64,000 nt of DNA from an uncultured Alistipes sp. (GCA_900770635.1 CAAGLB010000140.1:1-64000); one strand, 5' to 3'; shown: positions 1 through 8,878, counted from the stretch's first letter. Numbers and translations are program-made. The notes: generated from the sequence alone by a model not told the origin.

Positions 1-22
1 GCGTTGGCAGCACTCAAAAAAG

Positions 23-70
23 ATGCTGACGAAAAGAGAAAGACACTCATTCTTCTTTTTTCGCCAGCAT
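23..70. repeat. Long imperfect inverted repeat at window edge
   Basis: Positions 23-40 pair with 53-70 around a 12-nt spacer, with one mismatch and one G-T pair. On the - strand the hairpin is followed by a run of six T, so it could end transcription coming from the right. No gene could be assigned between the window edge and the tRNA: the open frames there are short and unrecognisable. Confidence 0.5.
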
Positions 71-92
71 TTATCTTAAAAATTCAAAAAAA

Positions 93-160
93 TACACCCA
101 ACCTTGATTTTTGGGTGTAAAAAAGGGTGTAAATCTCGTAACTACTTGATTTACACCCTT
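93..160 (-). terminator. Double-hairpin terminator of tRNA-Ser; TTTACACCC repeats
   Basis: Two stem-loops lie just 3' of tRNA-Ser. The first in transcription order has a perfect 13-bp stem (148-160 with 123-135) followed by six T on the - strand. The second (111-119 with 93-101, 9 bp) is followed by a T-rich run. The arms carry four copies of a TTTACACCC-like motif, two in each orientation. Termination is the simplest reading; the repeats could also be recombinase binding sites at a tRNA 3' end. Confidence 0.65.
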
Positions 161-165
161 TACTG

Positions 166-250
166 CGGAGAGGGAGGGATTCGAACCCCCGGAGCCTCGC
201 AGCTCAACGGTTTTCAAGACCGCCGCAATCGACCACTCTGCCACCTCTCC
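166..250 (-). tRNA. tRNA-Ser (anticodon UGA)
   Basis: The 85-nt - strand sequence folds as a class II tRNA: a 7-bp acceptor stem (GGAGAGG with CCTCTCC), a long variable arm, anticodon loop CTTGAAA giving UGA, and T-loop TTCGAAT. The discriminator base is G and CCA is not encoded. It reads serine codon UCA and, by wobble, others of the UCN box. Confidence 0.96.
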
Positions 251-256
251 AAGGGA

Positions 257-288
257 CAAAAGTATAACAACTTTTTTAATCTACCAAA
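257..288 (-). promoter_or_regulatory. Promoter of tRNA-Ser
   Basis: On the - strand a TTTG -33 element (285-288) stands 20 nt from a TACTTTTG -7 element (257-264), matching the Bacteroidota consensus TTTG-N19-21-TAnnTTTG. The tRNA 5' end is 6 nt further on, as expected for direct transcription of the tRNA. Confidence 0.75.
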
Positions 289-426
289 TAATTTTGAAAA
301 TATTTTTAAAGTTTTTTATGCCCACATGGCGCATGTTATTGATGTATAGCAATATACGTCATTAAGAAAAATATCGCATTATTTGGCTCGTTAGGCTGCT
401 AATTGCCAAAATCGTCGTTGTTGTCG

Positions 427-972
427 CTATTTCCGTGCTTGAAGATGATGCATGTCGTGGCCCAAAAAACGCTTATTTCCCACATATTTGAAGCCCAAAG
501 ATAGGTATAGCCGCTCGGCATCGTGGTTGTCGACATCGACAATCAGGCCTACTCGCTCGTGCCCAGCGGCAAAGGCGTTATCACGCATCGTAGTGATGAG
601 CGCACGCCCTATACCCATACCCCTAAACTCGGGGAGTATGCCACACGAGTCGAGGTAGAATTCGCCAGCTTCGGTCTCATCTTCTATGGTGGAGGTTGTG
701 CCGAGGTGCTTTTCTATAAGTGGAAATATTGGCTTGCGAAGCTCCTCGAGGAGTGCTCCGTCGTAGCCAACAAGAGCGCCAACACCCTCTCCATCAACCT
801 CGGCAATAAGGCTGTTGCGATAGCTATATTGTGAACAGTCCATGCGTGCAAGTGTCAGAAATACAGGGTATATGGGGTGTGATATGTCGTAGCCAACAGC
901 CATGCACACGGCATGTGCTATGAGCTCGGCATCGGCGATTGTTGCGGGGCGTATAACGATATTTTTGTTCAT
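427..972 (-). CDS. GNAT family N-acetyltransferase
   Basis: This 181-residue soluble protein has the GCN5-related acetyltransferase fold signature. Motif A, R117-GMGIGRAL, is the acetyl-CoA pyrophosphate-binding loop, and the following segment (about 150-160, ERLYLSLGF) is the usual C-terminal motif B in which a Tyr acts as general acid. The N-terminal half is larger than in minimal GNATs and probably shapes the acceptor site. The substrate cannot be told from the sequence; small molecules and protein N-termini are both possible. It stands alone, with a -7 box (977-984) directly upstream of its ATG, which suggests a monocistronic transcript with a very short leader. Confidence 0.85.
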   Translation of the reverse strand: MNKNIVIRPATIADAELIAHAVCMAVGYDISHPIYPVFLTLARMDCSQYSYRNSLIAEVDGEGVGALVGYDGALLEELRKPIFPLIEKHLGTTSTIEDETEAGEFYLDSCGILPEFRGMGIGRALITTMRDNAFAAGHERVGLIVDVDNHDAERLYLSLGFKYVGNKRFLGHDMHHLQARK

Positions 973-976
973 AGAG

Positions 977-984
977 CAAAGATA
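977..984 (-). promoter_or_regulatory. -7 box for GNAT gene
   Basis: TATCTTTG on the - strand fits TAnnTTTG and lies 5 nt before the ATG, so the transcript would have almost no leader. No clear -33 TTTG is visible. Confidence 0.5.
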
Positions 985-1110
985 TGTAAAATAATCGATT
1001 TAGATCTCATGGCAGCTTATCGAAGGTGGTTTTATTGCTGAAATTTATTATGTTTCATAAATTTTTCGTATATTTACACCGATTTGTGTATATAATATAT
1101 GTGATGGTGC

Positions 1111-1122
1111 TTAGGCGCCTAA
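1111..1122. promoter_or_regulatory. 12-bp perfect palindrome before ricT
   Basis: TTAGGCGCCTAA is perfectly self-complementary and lies 20 nt before the ricT start codon. It may be an operator for a dimeric repressor or a leader element; nothing else in the window tells which. Confidence 0.35.
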
Positions 1123-1141
1123 TAAAATAACTGTAATTACG

Positions 1142-2674
1142 ATGAGTTGTAACAAAAAACATATTCCTGAGTTGGGACGTGGTTGTTGCTTCTGCGACTG
1201 TGGCGACGAGCTCGATGCTGTGGCCTCGGAGGGTTGCTATAAGCTGCACGAGACAAACTGGCTGGAGGAGTATCCCGACAATATCCCTACTGATATTTTC
1301 GAGGTGCGATTCAAGAATACACGTCGCTCATACTACCAGAATGTAAACAATCTCGACCTTAAACGTGGCGACATTGTTGCTGTCGAGGCGTCGCCAGGTC
1401 ACGACATAGGCATCATCTCGCTCACGGGCGACATGGTGGCTAAGCAGATGCGCCGCACAGGATTTAACCCCTACAATGGCGAATTCAAGAAGATATACCG
1501 CAAGGCTCGTCCCTACGACATCGAGAAGTGGCAGGAGGCCATAGCCCTCGAGCACGAGACGATGATTGCCTCACGACAGATAGCTGCCGAGATGGGCCTC
1601 AATATGAAGATTGGCGATGTGGAGTACCAGGGCGATAAGATAAAGGCTATATTCTACTACATTGCCGACGAGCGTGTCGACTTCCGTGAGCTTATCAAGG
1701 TCTTTGCCGATAGGTTCCGCATACGCATCGAGATGAAGCAGATTGGCGCTCGTCAGGAGGCTGGACGTATTGGCGGTATTGGTGCTTGCGGTCGTGAGCT
1801 GTGCTGCGCTTCGTGGATGTCGAGCTTCTCGAGTGTGACGACAAATGCTGCTCGCATGCAGGAGATATCGCTCAACCCCCAGAAGTTGGCGGGCCAGTGC
1901 TCTAAGCTTAAGTGCTGTTTGATGTATGAGTACGATGCCTATGCCGATGCACGACGCACAATACCTCGTCTGCGTGAGCCTTTGCAGACGCTCGATGGCG
2001 AGTACTTCTTGGTGAAGGTCGATCCATTGGCGCAGACAATGTCGTTCTCGACAAGCAAGGGTTCTATTGTGAACCTCACTACGCTGCCTATAAGCCGTGT
2101 TAAGGAGATTATTGCCCTCAACCGTGCTGGACAGAAGGCCGACACGCTTGTTGGCGAGGAGGGTAGTGACAAGGTTGTTGAGCCAACATACCGCCACGAG
2201 GAGGATAGCATCACACGTTTCGACAATAAGTCGAAGCGCTCGAAGCGCTCGAAGCGTCGTGGACAAAAGGATGTGCAGCAAAACGAGGCACAGCCAAAGG
2301 CCGATGGTGGTAGCGAGGCACAGAGCGAGGCGCAGGGCGATGCAAAGGCCGAGGCCAAGACCGAGCAGAAGCGTGAGCCTAAGGAGCATCGTGAGCCACG
2401 TGACAGACGTGATAGACGTGAGCGTCGTCCACGCCGTGAGCGTGATGAGCAGCGTGGCGAGCAGGCTCAGCAAGGCAATAATGCCGAGGAGTCAGCTGCG
2501 CCGGTTGCTGCTGATGGTCAGTCTGGTCAACCAGAACAGTCTGAGCAGCCTAAGGAGCATCGTGATAACCGTCAGCGTGACAACCGTCGTCGTGGACGTG
2601 GTGGTCGTCCTCATCACCACCATCGTCGTGAGGGTGGCGAGCAGGCTGCCGCAGGCGAACATAAATCGGAGTAG
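1142..2674 (+). CDS. ricT: RicT-like PSP1 domain protein with basic tail
   Basis: The 510-residue protein belongs to the PSP1/YaaT (RicT) family. In Bacillus, RicT with RicA and RicF forms an iron-sulfur complex that helps RNase Y mature transcripts. The Cys-rich N-terminus (C3, C16, C17, C19, C20) is followed by the PSP1 core at about 130-265 with the signature ACGRELCC (C216, C221, C222) and GQCSKLKCC (C253, C258, C259). From about 355 to the end the chain is a low-complexity tail rich in Lys, Arg, Glu and Gln, closing with a His run, which makes it much longer than the roughly 275-residue Bacillus protein. The tail may bind RNA or ribosomes (inference). Four nt separate it from gldH, the usual neighbour in Bacteroidota. 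Confidence 0.85.
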   Translation: MSCNKKHIPELGRGCCFCDCGDELDAVASEGCYKLHETNWLEEYPDNIPTDIFEVRFKNTRRSYYQNVNNLDLKRGDIVAVEASPGHDIGIISLTGDMVAKQMRRTGFNPYNGEFKKIYRKARPYDIEKWQEAIALEHETMIASRQIAAEMGLNMKIGDVEYQGDKIKAIFYYIADERVDFRELIKVFADRFRIRIEMKQIGARQEAGRIGGIGACGRELCCASWMSSFSSVTTNAARMQEISLNPQKLAGQCSKLKCCLMYEYDAYADARRTIPRLREPLQTLDGEYFLVKVDPLAQTMSFSTSKGSIVNLTTLPISRVKEIIALNRAGQKADTLVGEEGSDKVVEPTYRHEEDSITRFDNKSKRSKRSKRRGQKDVQQNEAQPKADGGSEAQSEAQGDAKAEAKTEQKREPKEHREPRDRRDRRERRPRRERDEQRGEQAQQGNNAEESAAPVAADGQSGQPEQSEQPKEHRDNRQRDNRRRGRGGRPHHHHRREGGEQAAAGEHKSE

Positions 2675-2677
2675 GCT

Positions 2678-3103
2678 ATGTGTCGTGGAGTGTTATCTGT
2701 TGTAGCAGTTGTCGTCATGCTTATGATGACGGCATGTGGTGGTGAGGTGCGCAACATCGAGGTGCACGACACCGAGGCGAAGGTATGGGCCGCTGCCGAG
2801 GAGTTTGTATATAACAATAGCGATACCTTGTCACGCCGCAATATTACTATCATGGTGCGCTACGATGGCGACTATGTTGCTAAAGAGGTGCCCATGAGGA
2901 TTTTGACAATATCGCCCGACTCGATGGTCTTAGAGGAGAAGTTTACGCTGCGCATACCTCAGCTTGCCGACATGCGCCCCGAGGAGCATACGTTCAAGTA
3001 TCGTAGCAATGTGCTACTTAGGCGCAAGGGCGAGTATCGATTTAGGTTAACACCCGACGAGCCAGTTATGGGCATCGCCTCGGTAGGCATTATCGTTGAT
3101 TAG
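2678..3103 (+). CDS. gldH: GldH-like lipoprotein
   Basis: The 141-residue protein starts with a lipoprotein signal peptide (hydrophobic 5-18, lipobox MTAC with Cys20). The remainder matches the layout of the gliding-motility lipoprotein GldH: an early Trp and aromatic segment, a strand-rich middle with basic, phosphate-like patterning, and a C-terminal GEYRFRLTPDEPVMGIASVG segment that corresponds to the conserved GI-VG end of the family. In non-gliding Bacteroidales the protein persists, and its role there is unclear; some Gld proteins link to type 9 secretion. The position directly after ricT is the strongest support. The start ATG is 4 nt after the ricT stop, which indicates co-transcription. 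Confidence 0.7.
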   Translation: MCRGVLSVVAVVVMLMMTACGGEVRNIEVHDTEAKVWAAAEEFVYNNSDTLSRRNITIMVRYDGDYVAKEVPMRILTISPDSMVLEEKFTLRIPQLADMRPEEHTFKYRSNVLLRRKGEYRFRLTPDEPVMGIASVGIIVD

Positions 3104-3120
3104 AGATAAATACTAACCCT

Positions 3121-3873
3121 ATGGGAAAAGATAAATTAAGAAAGTTTGCTGAGAACCTCACTTTTAAGTGCATGGTGCAGCCCGAGTTTGACGACATATT
3201 CCACAAGGACCACCCGCTCAAAGGGCGTTGGCACGAGGATTTCTTCCATAACGACCGCCCTATCATCTTGGAGCTTGGCTGTGGTCGTGGCGAATATACT
3301 GTGGCTCTTGCCGAGCGTAACCCAGACAAAAACTATATAGGCATCGACATCAAGGGTGCTCGCATGTGGCGTGGTGCTAAGACCGCCACTGAGCGCAATA
3401 TGACGAACGTAGGCTTCTTGCGCACACGCATCGAGTTCATCCGCTCGTTCTTTGCCGAGGGCGAGATTTCGGAGATATGGATCACCTTCCCCGATCCACA
3501 GCTTAAAAGCCGAAGAGCAAAGAAGCGCCTGACGTCGCCTCTGTTCCTTGCTGACTATAAGAAGATGCTTGCTGAGGATGGTGTCATCAACCTTAAAACC
3601 GACTCGAAGCACTTGTTTGCCTACACTGCTGCTGTTATCGAGCACTTGGGCCTCGATGTCGAGGTGCAGAACGACGACATCTATGGTTCGGGATATGCCG
3701 ATGAGGTGTTGTCTGTTAAGACCGCCTACGAGAGCAAGTTTGTGGCTATGGGCTTGCCTATCACCTACACACGTTTTAGCCTTAAAGGTTGCAACGAGTT
3801 TGAGTATTTCGACTGGGAGGGCGACGACGTGTTGGAGAAGGATGCCGAGGAGAATAGAACGAAGGCTTTTTAA
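3121..3873 (+). CDS. trmB: tRNA (guanine-N7-)-methyltransferase
   Basis: TrmB methylates G46 in the variable loop of many tRNAs using S-adenosylmethionine. The 250-residue protein shows the SAM-binding motif I ELGCGRGEYT (about 44-53), an acidic residue ending strand 2 (IGIDIKG), and the TrmB hallmark FPDPQLKSRRAKKRL (about 121-135) followed by LKTDS (about 159-163), which contribute substrate and cofactor contacts. Length and motif order are those of the full family. It lies 17 nt after gldH and directly abuts rlmD, giving a small run of RNA-modification genes. Confidence 0.93.
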   Translation: MGKDKLRKFAENLTFKCMVQPEFDDIFHKDHPLKGRWHEDFFHNDRPIILELGCGRGEYTVALAERNPDKNYIGIDIKGARMWRGAKTATERNMTNVGFLRTRIEFIRSFFAEGEISEIWITFPDPQLKSRRAKKRLTSPLFLADYKKMLAEDGVINLKTDSKHLFAYTAAVIEHLGLDVEVQNDDIYGSGYADEVLSVKTAYESKFVAMGLPITYTRFSLKGCNEFEYFDWEGDDVLEKDAEENRTKAF

Positions 3874-3882
3874 TTGAGAATT

Positions 3883-5292
3883 ATGGGAAAGAGAAGAAAG
3901 GATTACCCCCTCATTGAGGGACTACACATAACTACACTTGCTGCCGAGGGTAAGGCTATGGGCAAGGTTGACAACCAGGTTGTATTTGTGCCTATGACCG
4001 TGCCCGGCGATGTTGTCGATGTTCAGGTGAGAAAGCACCACCGCCGCTTTATGGAGGCTACCGTTGTGCGCTTTGTAGAGAAGTCACCACTACGCACCGA
4101 GCCTTTCTGCGAGCATTTTGGCGTGTGTGGCGGTTGTAAGTGGCAGAGCCTGCCCTACGACGAGCAGCTTAAGCAGAAGCGTCAGCAGGTTGAGGATCAG
4201 CTTGTGCGCATCGGCCACCTCAATATTCCCGAGGTGCGTCCATGCCTCGGCTCGGCAAAGACTCGTGAGTATCGCAACAAGCTCGAGTTCACGTTTGCCG
4301 ACAAACGCTGGCTTACATACGAGGAGATTGCCTCGGGCGCCGATATTGATGCAGCACCCGCTTTGGGCTTCCATATCCCTGGTTGCTTCGACAAGGTCTT
4401 AGATATTAACAAGTGCCACTTGCAAGTAGATCTATCAAATCGCATACGCCTTGCCACTAAGCAGTTCTGCGTGGACAATGGCTACTCGTTCCACAATGCA
4501 CGTGCCCACGAGGGCTTGATGCGCACTATGGTCATCCGCACAGCTTCTACGGGCGAGGTTATGGTGATCGTGGTGTTCAACGAGAACGACAAGGAGCGTA
4601 TCGACGCCCTTATGTCATATTTGCAGCGTGAGTTTTCGGAGATTACCTCACTTATATATATGATCAATGAGAAGTGGAACGACTCGTTGGGCGATCGTGA
4701 GCCTATATGCTTTGCGGGCAAAGATCATATCATCGAAGAGATGGAGGGCTTGAAGTTTAAGGTTGGTCCTAAGTCGTTCTATCAGACCAACTCGGAGCAG
4801 GCCTACGAGCTGTATAAGGTGACACGTGACTTCGCTGAGCTCAAGGAGAGCGACGTTTTGTACGACCTATACACAGGCACAGGTACTATCGCTAACTTCT
4901 GCGCTCGTCGTGCTAAGAAGGTTGTTGGTGTGGAGTATGTTCCCGAGGCTATAGAGGATGCTAAGATCAACTCCGAGATCAACAATATCGAGAATACGGT
5001 GTTCTATGCTGGCGACATGAAGGATGTCCTTAGCGACGAGTTTGTCGAGCGCAACGGCCGCCCCGATGTCATCATTCTCGATCCACCACGTGCTGGCGTC
5101 GACGAGCGAGTGTTGGAGGTTATAAAGCGTGCAGCTCCCGAGCGCATGGTATATGTTAGCTGCAACCCATCTACTCAGGCACGTGACCTCGCTCTACTCG
5201 ACGATATGTATGAGATTTTGGCCGTTCAGCCAGTGGACATGTTCCCACATACCCACCACGTGGAGAACGTTGTTAAACTCAGAAAGCGATAA
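3883..5292 (+). CDS. rlmD: 23S rRNA (uracil-5-)-methyltransferase, RlmD type
   Basis: The enzyme makes 5-methyluridine in RNA (U1939 of 23S rRNA for RlmD) by a covalent mechanism. The N-terminal TRAM domain (about 5-65) is followed by the iron-sulfur cysteines CEHFGVCGGC, with the fourth ligand at DINKC, and by a Rossmann domain with YDLYTGTGT. The catalytic Cys is in VYVSCNPSTQARDL and the DPPRAG motif is present, so the enzyme looks complete at 469 residues. I chose the ATG at 3883; a TTG three codons earlier (3874) is possible but less likely. A strong terminator follows at 5311. Assignment to RlmD rather than another RumA/TrmA-group specificity is by family resemblance. Confidence 0.88.
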   Translation: MGKRRKDYPLIEGLHITTLAAEGKAMGKVDNQVVFVPMTVPGDVVDVQVRKHHRRFMEATVVRFVEKSPLRTEPFCEHFGVCGGCKWQSLPYDEQLKQKRQQVEDQLVRIGHLNIPEVRPCLGSAKTREYRNKLEFTFADKRWLTYEEIASGADIDAAPALGFHIPGCFDKVLDINKCHLQVDLSNRIRLATKQFCVDNGYSFHNARAHEGLMRTMVIRTASTGEVMVIVVFNENDKERIDALMSYLQREFSEITSLIYMINEKWNDSLGDREPICFAGKDHIIEEMEGLKFKVGPKSFYQTNSEQAYELYKVTRDFAELKESDVLYDLYTGTGTIANFCARRAKKVVGVEYVPEAIEDAKINSEINNIENTVFYAGDMKDVLSDEFVERNGRPDVIILDPPRAGVDERVLEVIKRAAPERMVYVSCNPSTQARDLALLDDMYEILAVQPVDMFPHTHHVENVVKLRKR

Positions 5293-5310
5293 GCTTGTGG
5301 TAATGATACA

Positions 5311-5345
5311 ATTAGGGGTGTTCAGCATTGCTGGACACCCCTAAT
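5311..5345. terminator. Bidirectional terminator between rlmD and pepD
   Basis: A 16-bp stem (5311-5326 with 5330-5345, one G-T pair) with a 3-nt loop sits between the converging ends of rlmD and pepD and can end both transcripts. Confidence 0.85.
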
Positions 5346-5364
5346 GTTGTTATAGCGTTGTCGT

Positions 5365-6822
5365 TTACTTGATAACACGGAGAAGCTCAACGAGCAACTT
5401 CCAGAACTTATCGACGGTAGAGATCTCAAGACGCTCGTCAGGCGAGTGTACGCCACGCAATGTTGGGCCGAACGACACCATCTCCAAGTGTGGATACTTC
5501 TCCAAGAACAAGCCACACTCCAAGCCAGCGTGGATAGCACGCACCTTAGGCTCCTGACCAAATAGTCGGCGGTAGCACTCTACGCTCTCGGTCAAAAGCT
5601 TTGACTCTGGGTTAGGTGCCCAACCTGGGTAGCCATCAGAGTGCTCCACGTCGAAGCCAGCAAGATAGAATACCGACTCGATAGTCTGTGCTGCATAGAG
5701 CTTAGCGCTCTCAACAGATGAACGCTGCGATGTGGTAACCTTGATCTCCTGGTTCTCGGTGTCGAACTTCACAGAAGCGAGGTTTGACGATGTCTCAACG
5801 AGGCCTGGCATAGCGAATGACATGCCGAGGACGCCGTTAGGAAGACCTACCAACGCCAAGAGCAAGTAGCACATATCGTCGTTAGACATAACTTTTGTAG
5901 GAGCTACCTCAACGTCGCTAACAGCAAAGCGCATGCGTGGCTCGGTGTGCTTGAACTCCTCCATCATCATCTGGCCAAACTCCAAGTAGCGCTCCTCGAA
6001 GTCCTCCTTCTCGGCAGCAGGAACACCAACCACAGCAAATGCCTCTCGAGGAATAGCATTACGGAGGTTACCACCGTCGAACTCAGCCAAGGCAACCTGG
6101 AACTTGTCGATAGCGTTGTAGAGGAAGCGAGCAAGAAGCTTGTTAGAGTTAGCACGGCCCTTGTCGATGTCGTCACCAGAGTGGCCACCAAGCAAGTCGC
6201 CAATCTCGAGGCGCACGAAGGCGTAGTCCTCTGGGATCTCCTCGCTCTCGTAGCCCATAGTAGCCACTGTGTCGATACCACCTGCGCAGCCGATGAAGAG
6301 CTCGCCCTCGTCCTCAGAGTCGAGGTTCACGAGATACTTACCTGTGAGCATGCCCTCGCCAAGGCCGAAAGCACCTGTGAGGCCTGTCTCCTCGTCAACA
6401 GTGAAGAGTGCCTCGATAGCAGGGTGCTCGAGAGTGTTGTCGAGCAACACAGCCAAGGCTGCTGCCATACCGATACCGCAGTCAGCGCCAAGTGTTGTGC
6501 CCTTAGCCTTAACCCACTCGCCATCGATCCATGTCTCGATAGGGTCGTTCTCGAAGTCAAACTCCACGTTAGAGTTCTTCTCGCACACCATGTCCATGTG
6601 CGACTGGAGGATTACTGCTGGACGATCCTCGAAGCCCTTTGTTGCGGGCTTGCGCATAACGACATTGCCTGTGTCGTCGGTCTGGTAGTCGAAGCCATGC
6701 TTCTGGGCGAAGGCTACCAACCACTCGATAATCTTGCCCTCCTTCTTCGAAGGACGTGGTACCTTAGTAATGTCGTCGAACTGCTCCCAAATGAGCTTGG
6801 GCTCTAAATCACGAATTGTCAT
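5365..6822 (-). CDS. pepD: Cytosolic aminoacyl-histidine dipeptidase
   Basis: PepD is an M20-family zinc peptidase that splits Xaa-His and other dipeptides in the cytoplasm. The 485-residue protein has the metal-site motifs in order: LQSHMDMV (H75, with D77 supporting), GADCGIG (bridging D114), VDEETGLTG (catalytic and ligand Glu144-145), GGHSGDD, and a late His in the C-terminal IHAGLECG. A lid/dimerisation insert sits between about 190 and 380. Length matches E. coli PepD (485 residues). It is the last gene on the strand carrying the Bat operon, 35 nt after the second VWA gene, so it may be read through from there, though no functional link is known. Confidence 0.93.
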   Translation of the reverse strand: MTIRDLEPKLIWEQFDDITKVPRPSKKEGKIIEWLVAFAQKHGFDYQTDDTGNVVMRKPATKGFEDRPAVILQSHMDMVCEKNSNVEFDFENDPIETWIDGEWVKAKGTTLGADCGIGMAAALAVLLDNTLEHPAIEALFTVDEETGLTGAFGLGEGMLTGKYLVNLDSEDEGELFIGCAGGIDTVATMGYESEEIPEDYAFVRLEIGDLLGGHSGDDIDKGRANSNKLLARFLYNAIDKFQVALAEFDGGNLRNAIPREAFAVVGVPAAEKEDFEERYLEFGQMMMEEFKHTEPRMRFAVSDVEVAPTKVMSNDDMCYLLLALVGLPNGVLGMSFAMPGLVETSSNLASVKFDTENQEIKVTTSQRSSVESAKLYAAQTIESVFYLAGFDVEHSDGYPGWAPNPESKLLTESVECYRRLFGQEPKVRAIHAGLECGLFLEKYPHLEMVSFGPTLRGVHSPDERLEISTVDKFWKLLVELLRVIK

Positions 6823-6857
6823 AATAGGGTAGTTTTTATTGTGTTAATAGATGTTTG

Positions 6858-7895
6858 TTATTCAGCGTCACGCTCAAAAAGCTTTACTCCACGTAGCAGC
6901 GGGTTGCGGCGGCTGAGGACGAGTGCTTCGGCAACGAGCAACACTATGGCTATGCCTAAAAACCACTGATACTGCTCGTCATATTCGGCAAATGTTATCT
7001 CGGTAAGCTCCGATGCCTCTATCTGGTTGAGGCGCTCGACGATGCCTTCGAGGCCGAAATCCTCGTTGCGTGAGCGGGTGTATATGCCATTGGTAATCTC
7101 GGCTATCTGCTGCAAGAGTTCCTCGTTGAGCTTGGTAAGCACCATCTTACCATCCTCGTCTTCGATAAACTCGCCATTAATCTTTAGAGGCTTACCCTCG
7201 GGTGTGCCTATGCCTATGCAGCATATCGTAATACCCTGTCCCTGCGCCTTCTTTGCAGCCTCTAACGCCTGGTCGTCGTGGTCCTCGCCATCGGTGATGA
7301 GGATCATCACTCGGCTCTTTGAGGAGTGTGTGTTGCTTGAGAACGAGAGCATCGCTGTTTCGATAGCCTCGCCAAGGTCTGTTCCTTGTGCTGCTATGAG
7401 CGTGGGCGACAGGCGCTTGATCTTAGACAGCGCCATCTTGTAGTCGCTCGTGACGGGGAGTAGCACCGTTGACTCGTCAGCAAAAGCAACGATGCCCACA
7501 CCATCCTCCTTCATCTTATCCACAAGGTTGGTTATTGCATAGCGTGTGCGCTCCATGCGGCTGGGTTCGACATCCTCGGCAAGCATCGAGTTGGATACGT
7601 CCACAACGAGGACTATCTCACGTCCCTTGCGCTCCTTGGTCATAAGCTTAGAGCCTGTTTGTGGGCGTGCAGCGGCAAGTGCTAAGAAGGCTACGGCAAG
7701 AGCCAGGAGCGATGTTTTTATCCATCCACGTGCCACCGACCTGTCGGCCATCAGCGAGCTGAGTGTTGTGGCATTGCCCATGCGACGAAGTTTGCGAGCG
7801 GCATATCGTGATAGTGCCCAGTGAAGAACGACTATCGTTGGCACAAGCACGAGTAGCCATAGGCGTTCGGGGGATGCAAAACTAAATATATTCAT
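6858..7895 (-). CDS. batB: VWA-domain membrane protein, BatB-like
   Basis: This is one of two adjacent Bacteroides aerotolerance (Bat) von Willebrand A proteins. The 345-residue chain has two N-terminal TM segments (about 11-28 and 60-77), then a VWA domain with an intact metal-ion adhesion site, D99-V-S101-N-S103, a downstream Thr and the ITDGEDHDD motif, and a C-terminal TM helix (about 310-330). The VWA face would be periplasmic. I use the ATG at 7895, 2 nt after the end of the previous VWA gene; an upstream start would run into that gene. The Bat system is tied to oxidative and envelope stress tolerance, but its mechanism is poorly known. Confidence 0.85.
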   Translation of the reverse strand: MNIFSFASPERLWLLVLVPTIVVLHWALSRYAARKLRRMGNATTLSSLMADRSVARGWIKTSLLALAVAFLALAAARPQTGSKLMTKERKGREIVLVVDVSNSMLAEDVEPSRMERTRYAITNLVDKMKEDGVGIVAFADESTVLLPVTSDYKMALSKIKRLSPTLIAAQGTDLGEAIETAMLSFSSNTHSSKSRVMILITDGEDHDDQALEAAKKAQGQGITICCIGIGTPEGKPLKINGEFIEDEDGKMVLTKLNEELLQQIAEITNGIYTRSRNEDFGLEGIVERLNQIEASELTEITFAEYDEQYQWFLGIAIVLLVAEALVLSRRNPLLRGVKLFERDAE

Positions 7896-7897
7896 CG

Positions 7898-8878
7898 TTA
7901 TGGGAGTCGATTTAGTACAATACGGTTTACAAATAACTCGGCAAGAAGCAGCGCCAAGCCCCACAGCAGCCATCCGAGGTATAGCTCCTCGTAGCTTATG
8001 TAGTCAGTGACCTCCACCTTGCTCTTCTCCATCTTGTCAATCTCGGAGTATATGTTAGTCAGCGCCTCGGTATTCTCGGCACGGAAGTAGCGGCCACCAG
8101 TTATGCTCGACACCTCACGTAGAAGCTCCTCGTCAATCTCGACATTCACCATTGCCAAGCTAACATTGCCGAAGGGGTCCATGATGGAAGTTGGTGCCAT
8201 GCCACGACGACCAACGCCAATGGTATATACCTTGATTCCCAGCTCTTTGGCAATGTCGGCAGCCATGCGTGGCGACATCGAGCCACTGTTGTTCACACCA
8301 TCGGTCAGCAACACCACAATCTTCGATTTTGAGCTGCTCTCACGTAGGCGGTTGATGGCTGTTGCCAGGCCGTTGCCTATGGCTGTGCCATCGTCGATGA
8401 CACCACTACGTAGGTGTGCAAGGGCTGTTTGCACAGCTCCTCGGTCGGATGTTAGAGGGCACTGCGTGAACGACTCGCCAGCAAAGGCAACGATAGATAG
8501 GCGGTCGCCCTGTCGGTCGGCAACAAACTCCGAGGCTATGCTCTTGGATGCCTCTATGCGGTTTGGCTTGAAGTCTTGTGCAAGCATCGAACCCGAGATG
8601 TCCATTGCCAACACTATGTCGACACCCTCGATTGTTATCTCGCTTTCGGCATGCTCCTCTACGGGGCGGGCAAGGGCCACGATGAGTAGTGATAGTGCCA
8701 TGAGGCGTAGCACAAAGGGGAGTGGGCGCAGCCAGTAGCGCAGTGTGCGTGGCGCACGACCACGACCGAGCGTCGATACTGTTAGCGATGCCTCGTGTCG
8801 CCCAACCCATAGGTGGTAGGCAACCAATAGTGGCACGATGAGGAGTAGCCACAATATTTCGGGATTCTGAAATGTCAT
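7898..8878 (-). CDS. batA: VWA-domain membrane protein, BatA-like
   Basis: The 326-residue protein starts with two TM helices (about 7-25 and 52-70), carries a VWA domain with the MIDAS motif D93-I-S95-G-S97 and LTDGVNNSG, and closes with a TM helix near 300-320. It is homologous to its downstream neighbour and probably arose by duplication; the two may form a membrane complex with the TPR and BatD-like proteins encoded just upstream. Three nt separate it from the TPR gene. The BatA name follows order (first of the VWA pair) and the canonical MIDAS. Confidence 0.86.
   Translation of the reverse strand: MTFQNPEILWLLLIVPLLVAYHLWVGRHEASLTVSTLGRGRAPRTLRYWLRPLPFVLRLMALSLLIVALARPVEEHAESEITIEGVDIVLAMDISGSMLAQDFKPNRIEASKSIASEFVADRQGDRLSIVAFAGESFTQCPLTSDRGAVQTALAHLRSGVIDDGTAIGNGLATAINRLRESSSKSKIVVLLTDGVNNSGSMSPRMAADIAKELGIKVYTIGVGRRGMAPTSIMDPFGNVSLAMVNVEIDEELLREVSSITGGRYFRAENTEALTNIYSEIDKMEKSKVEVTDYISYEELYLGWLLWGLALLLAELFVNRIVLNRLP

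Noticed and set aside
1..120. Possible 3' end of a gene running in from the left edge
   Set aside because: One frame is open from 1 to 120, but the translation has no recognisable features and the DNA is taken up by two inverted repeats.
71..259. 62-codon frame across tRNA-Ser
   Set aside because: It is the well-known false frame produced by translating a tRNA-Ser gene and its terminator.
1571..2473. 300-codon frame antisense to ricT
   Set aside because: Leu/Thr-rich product without motif opposite a conserved gene; it follows from the third-position bias of ricT.
5947..6807. Long open frame (286 codons) antisense to pepD
   Set aside because: It lies fully inside pepD on the other strand, its product is low-complexity Leu/Val/Ala without any motif, and pepD is intact; it is a codon-bias shadow.
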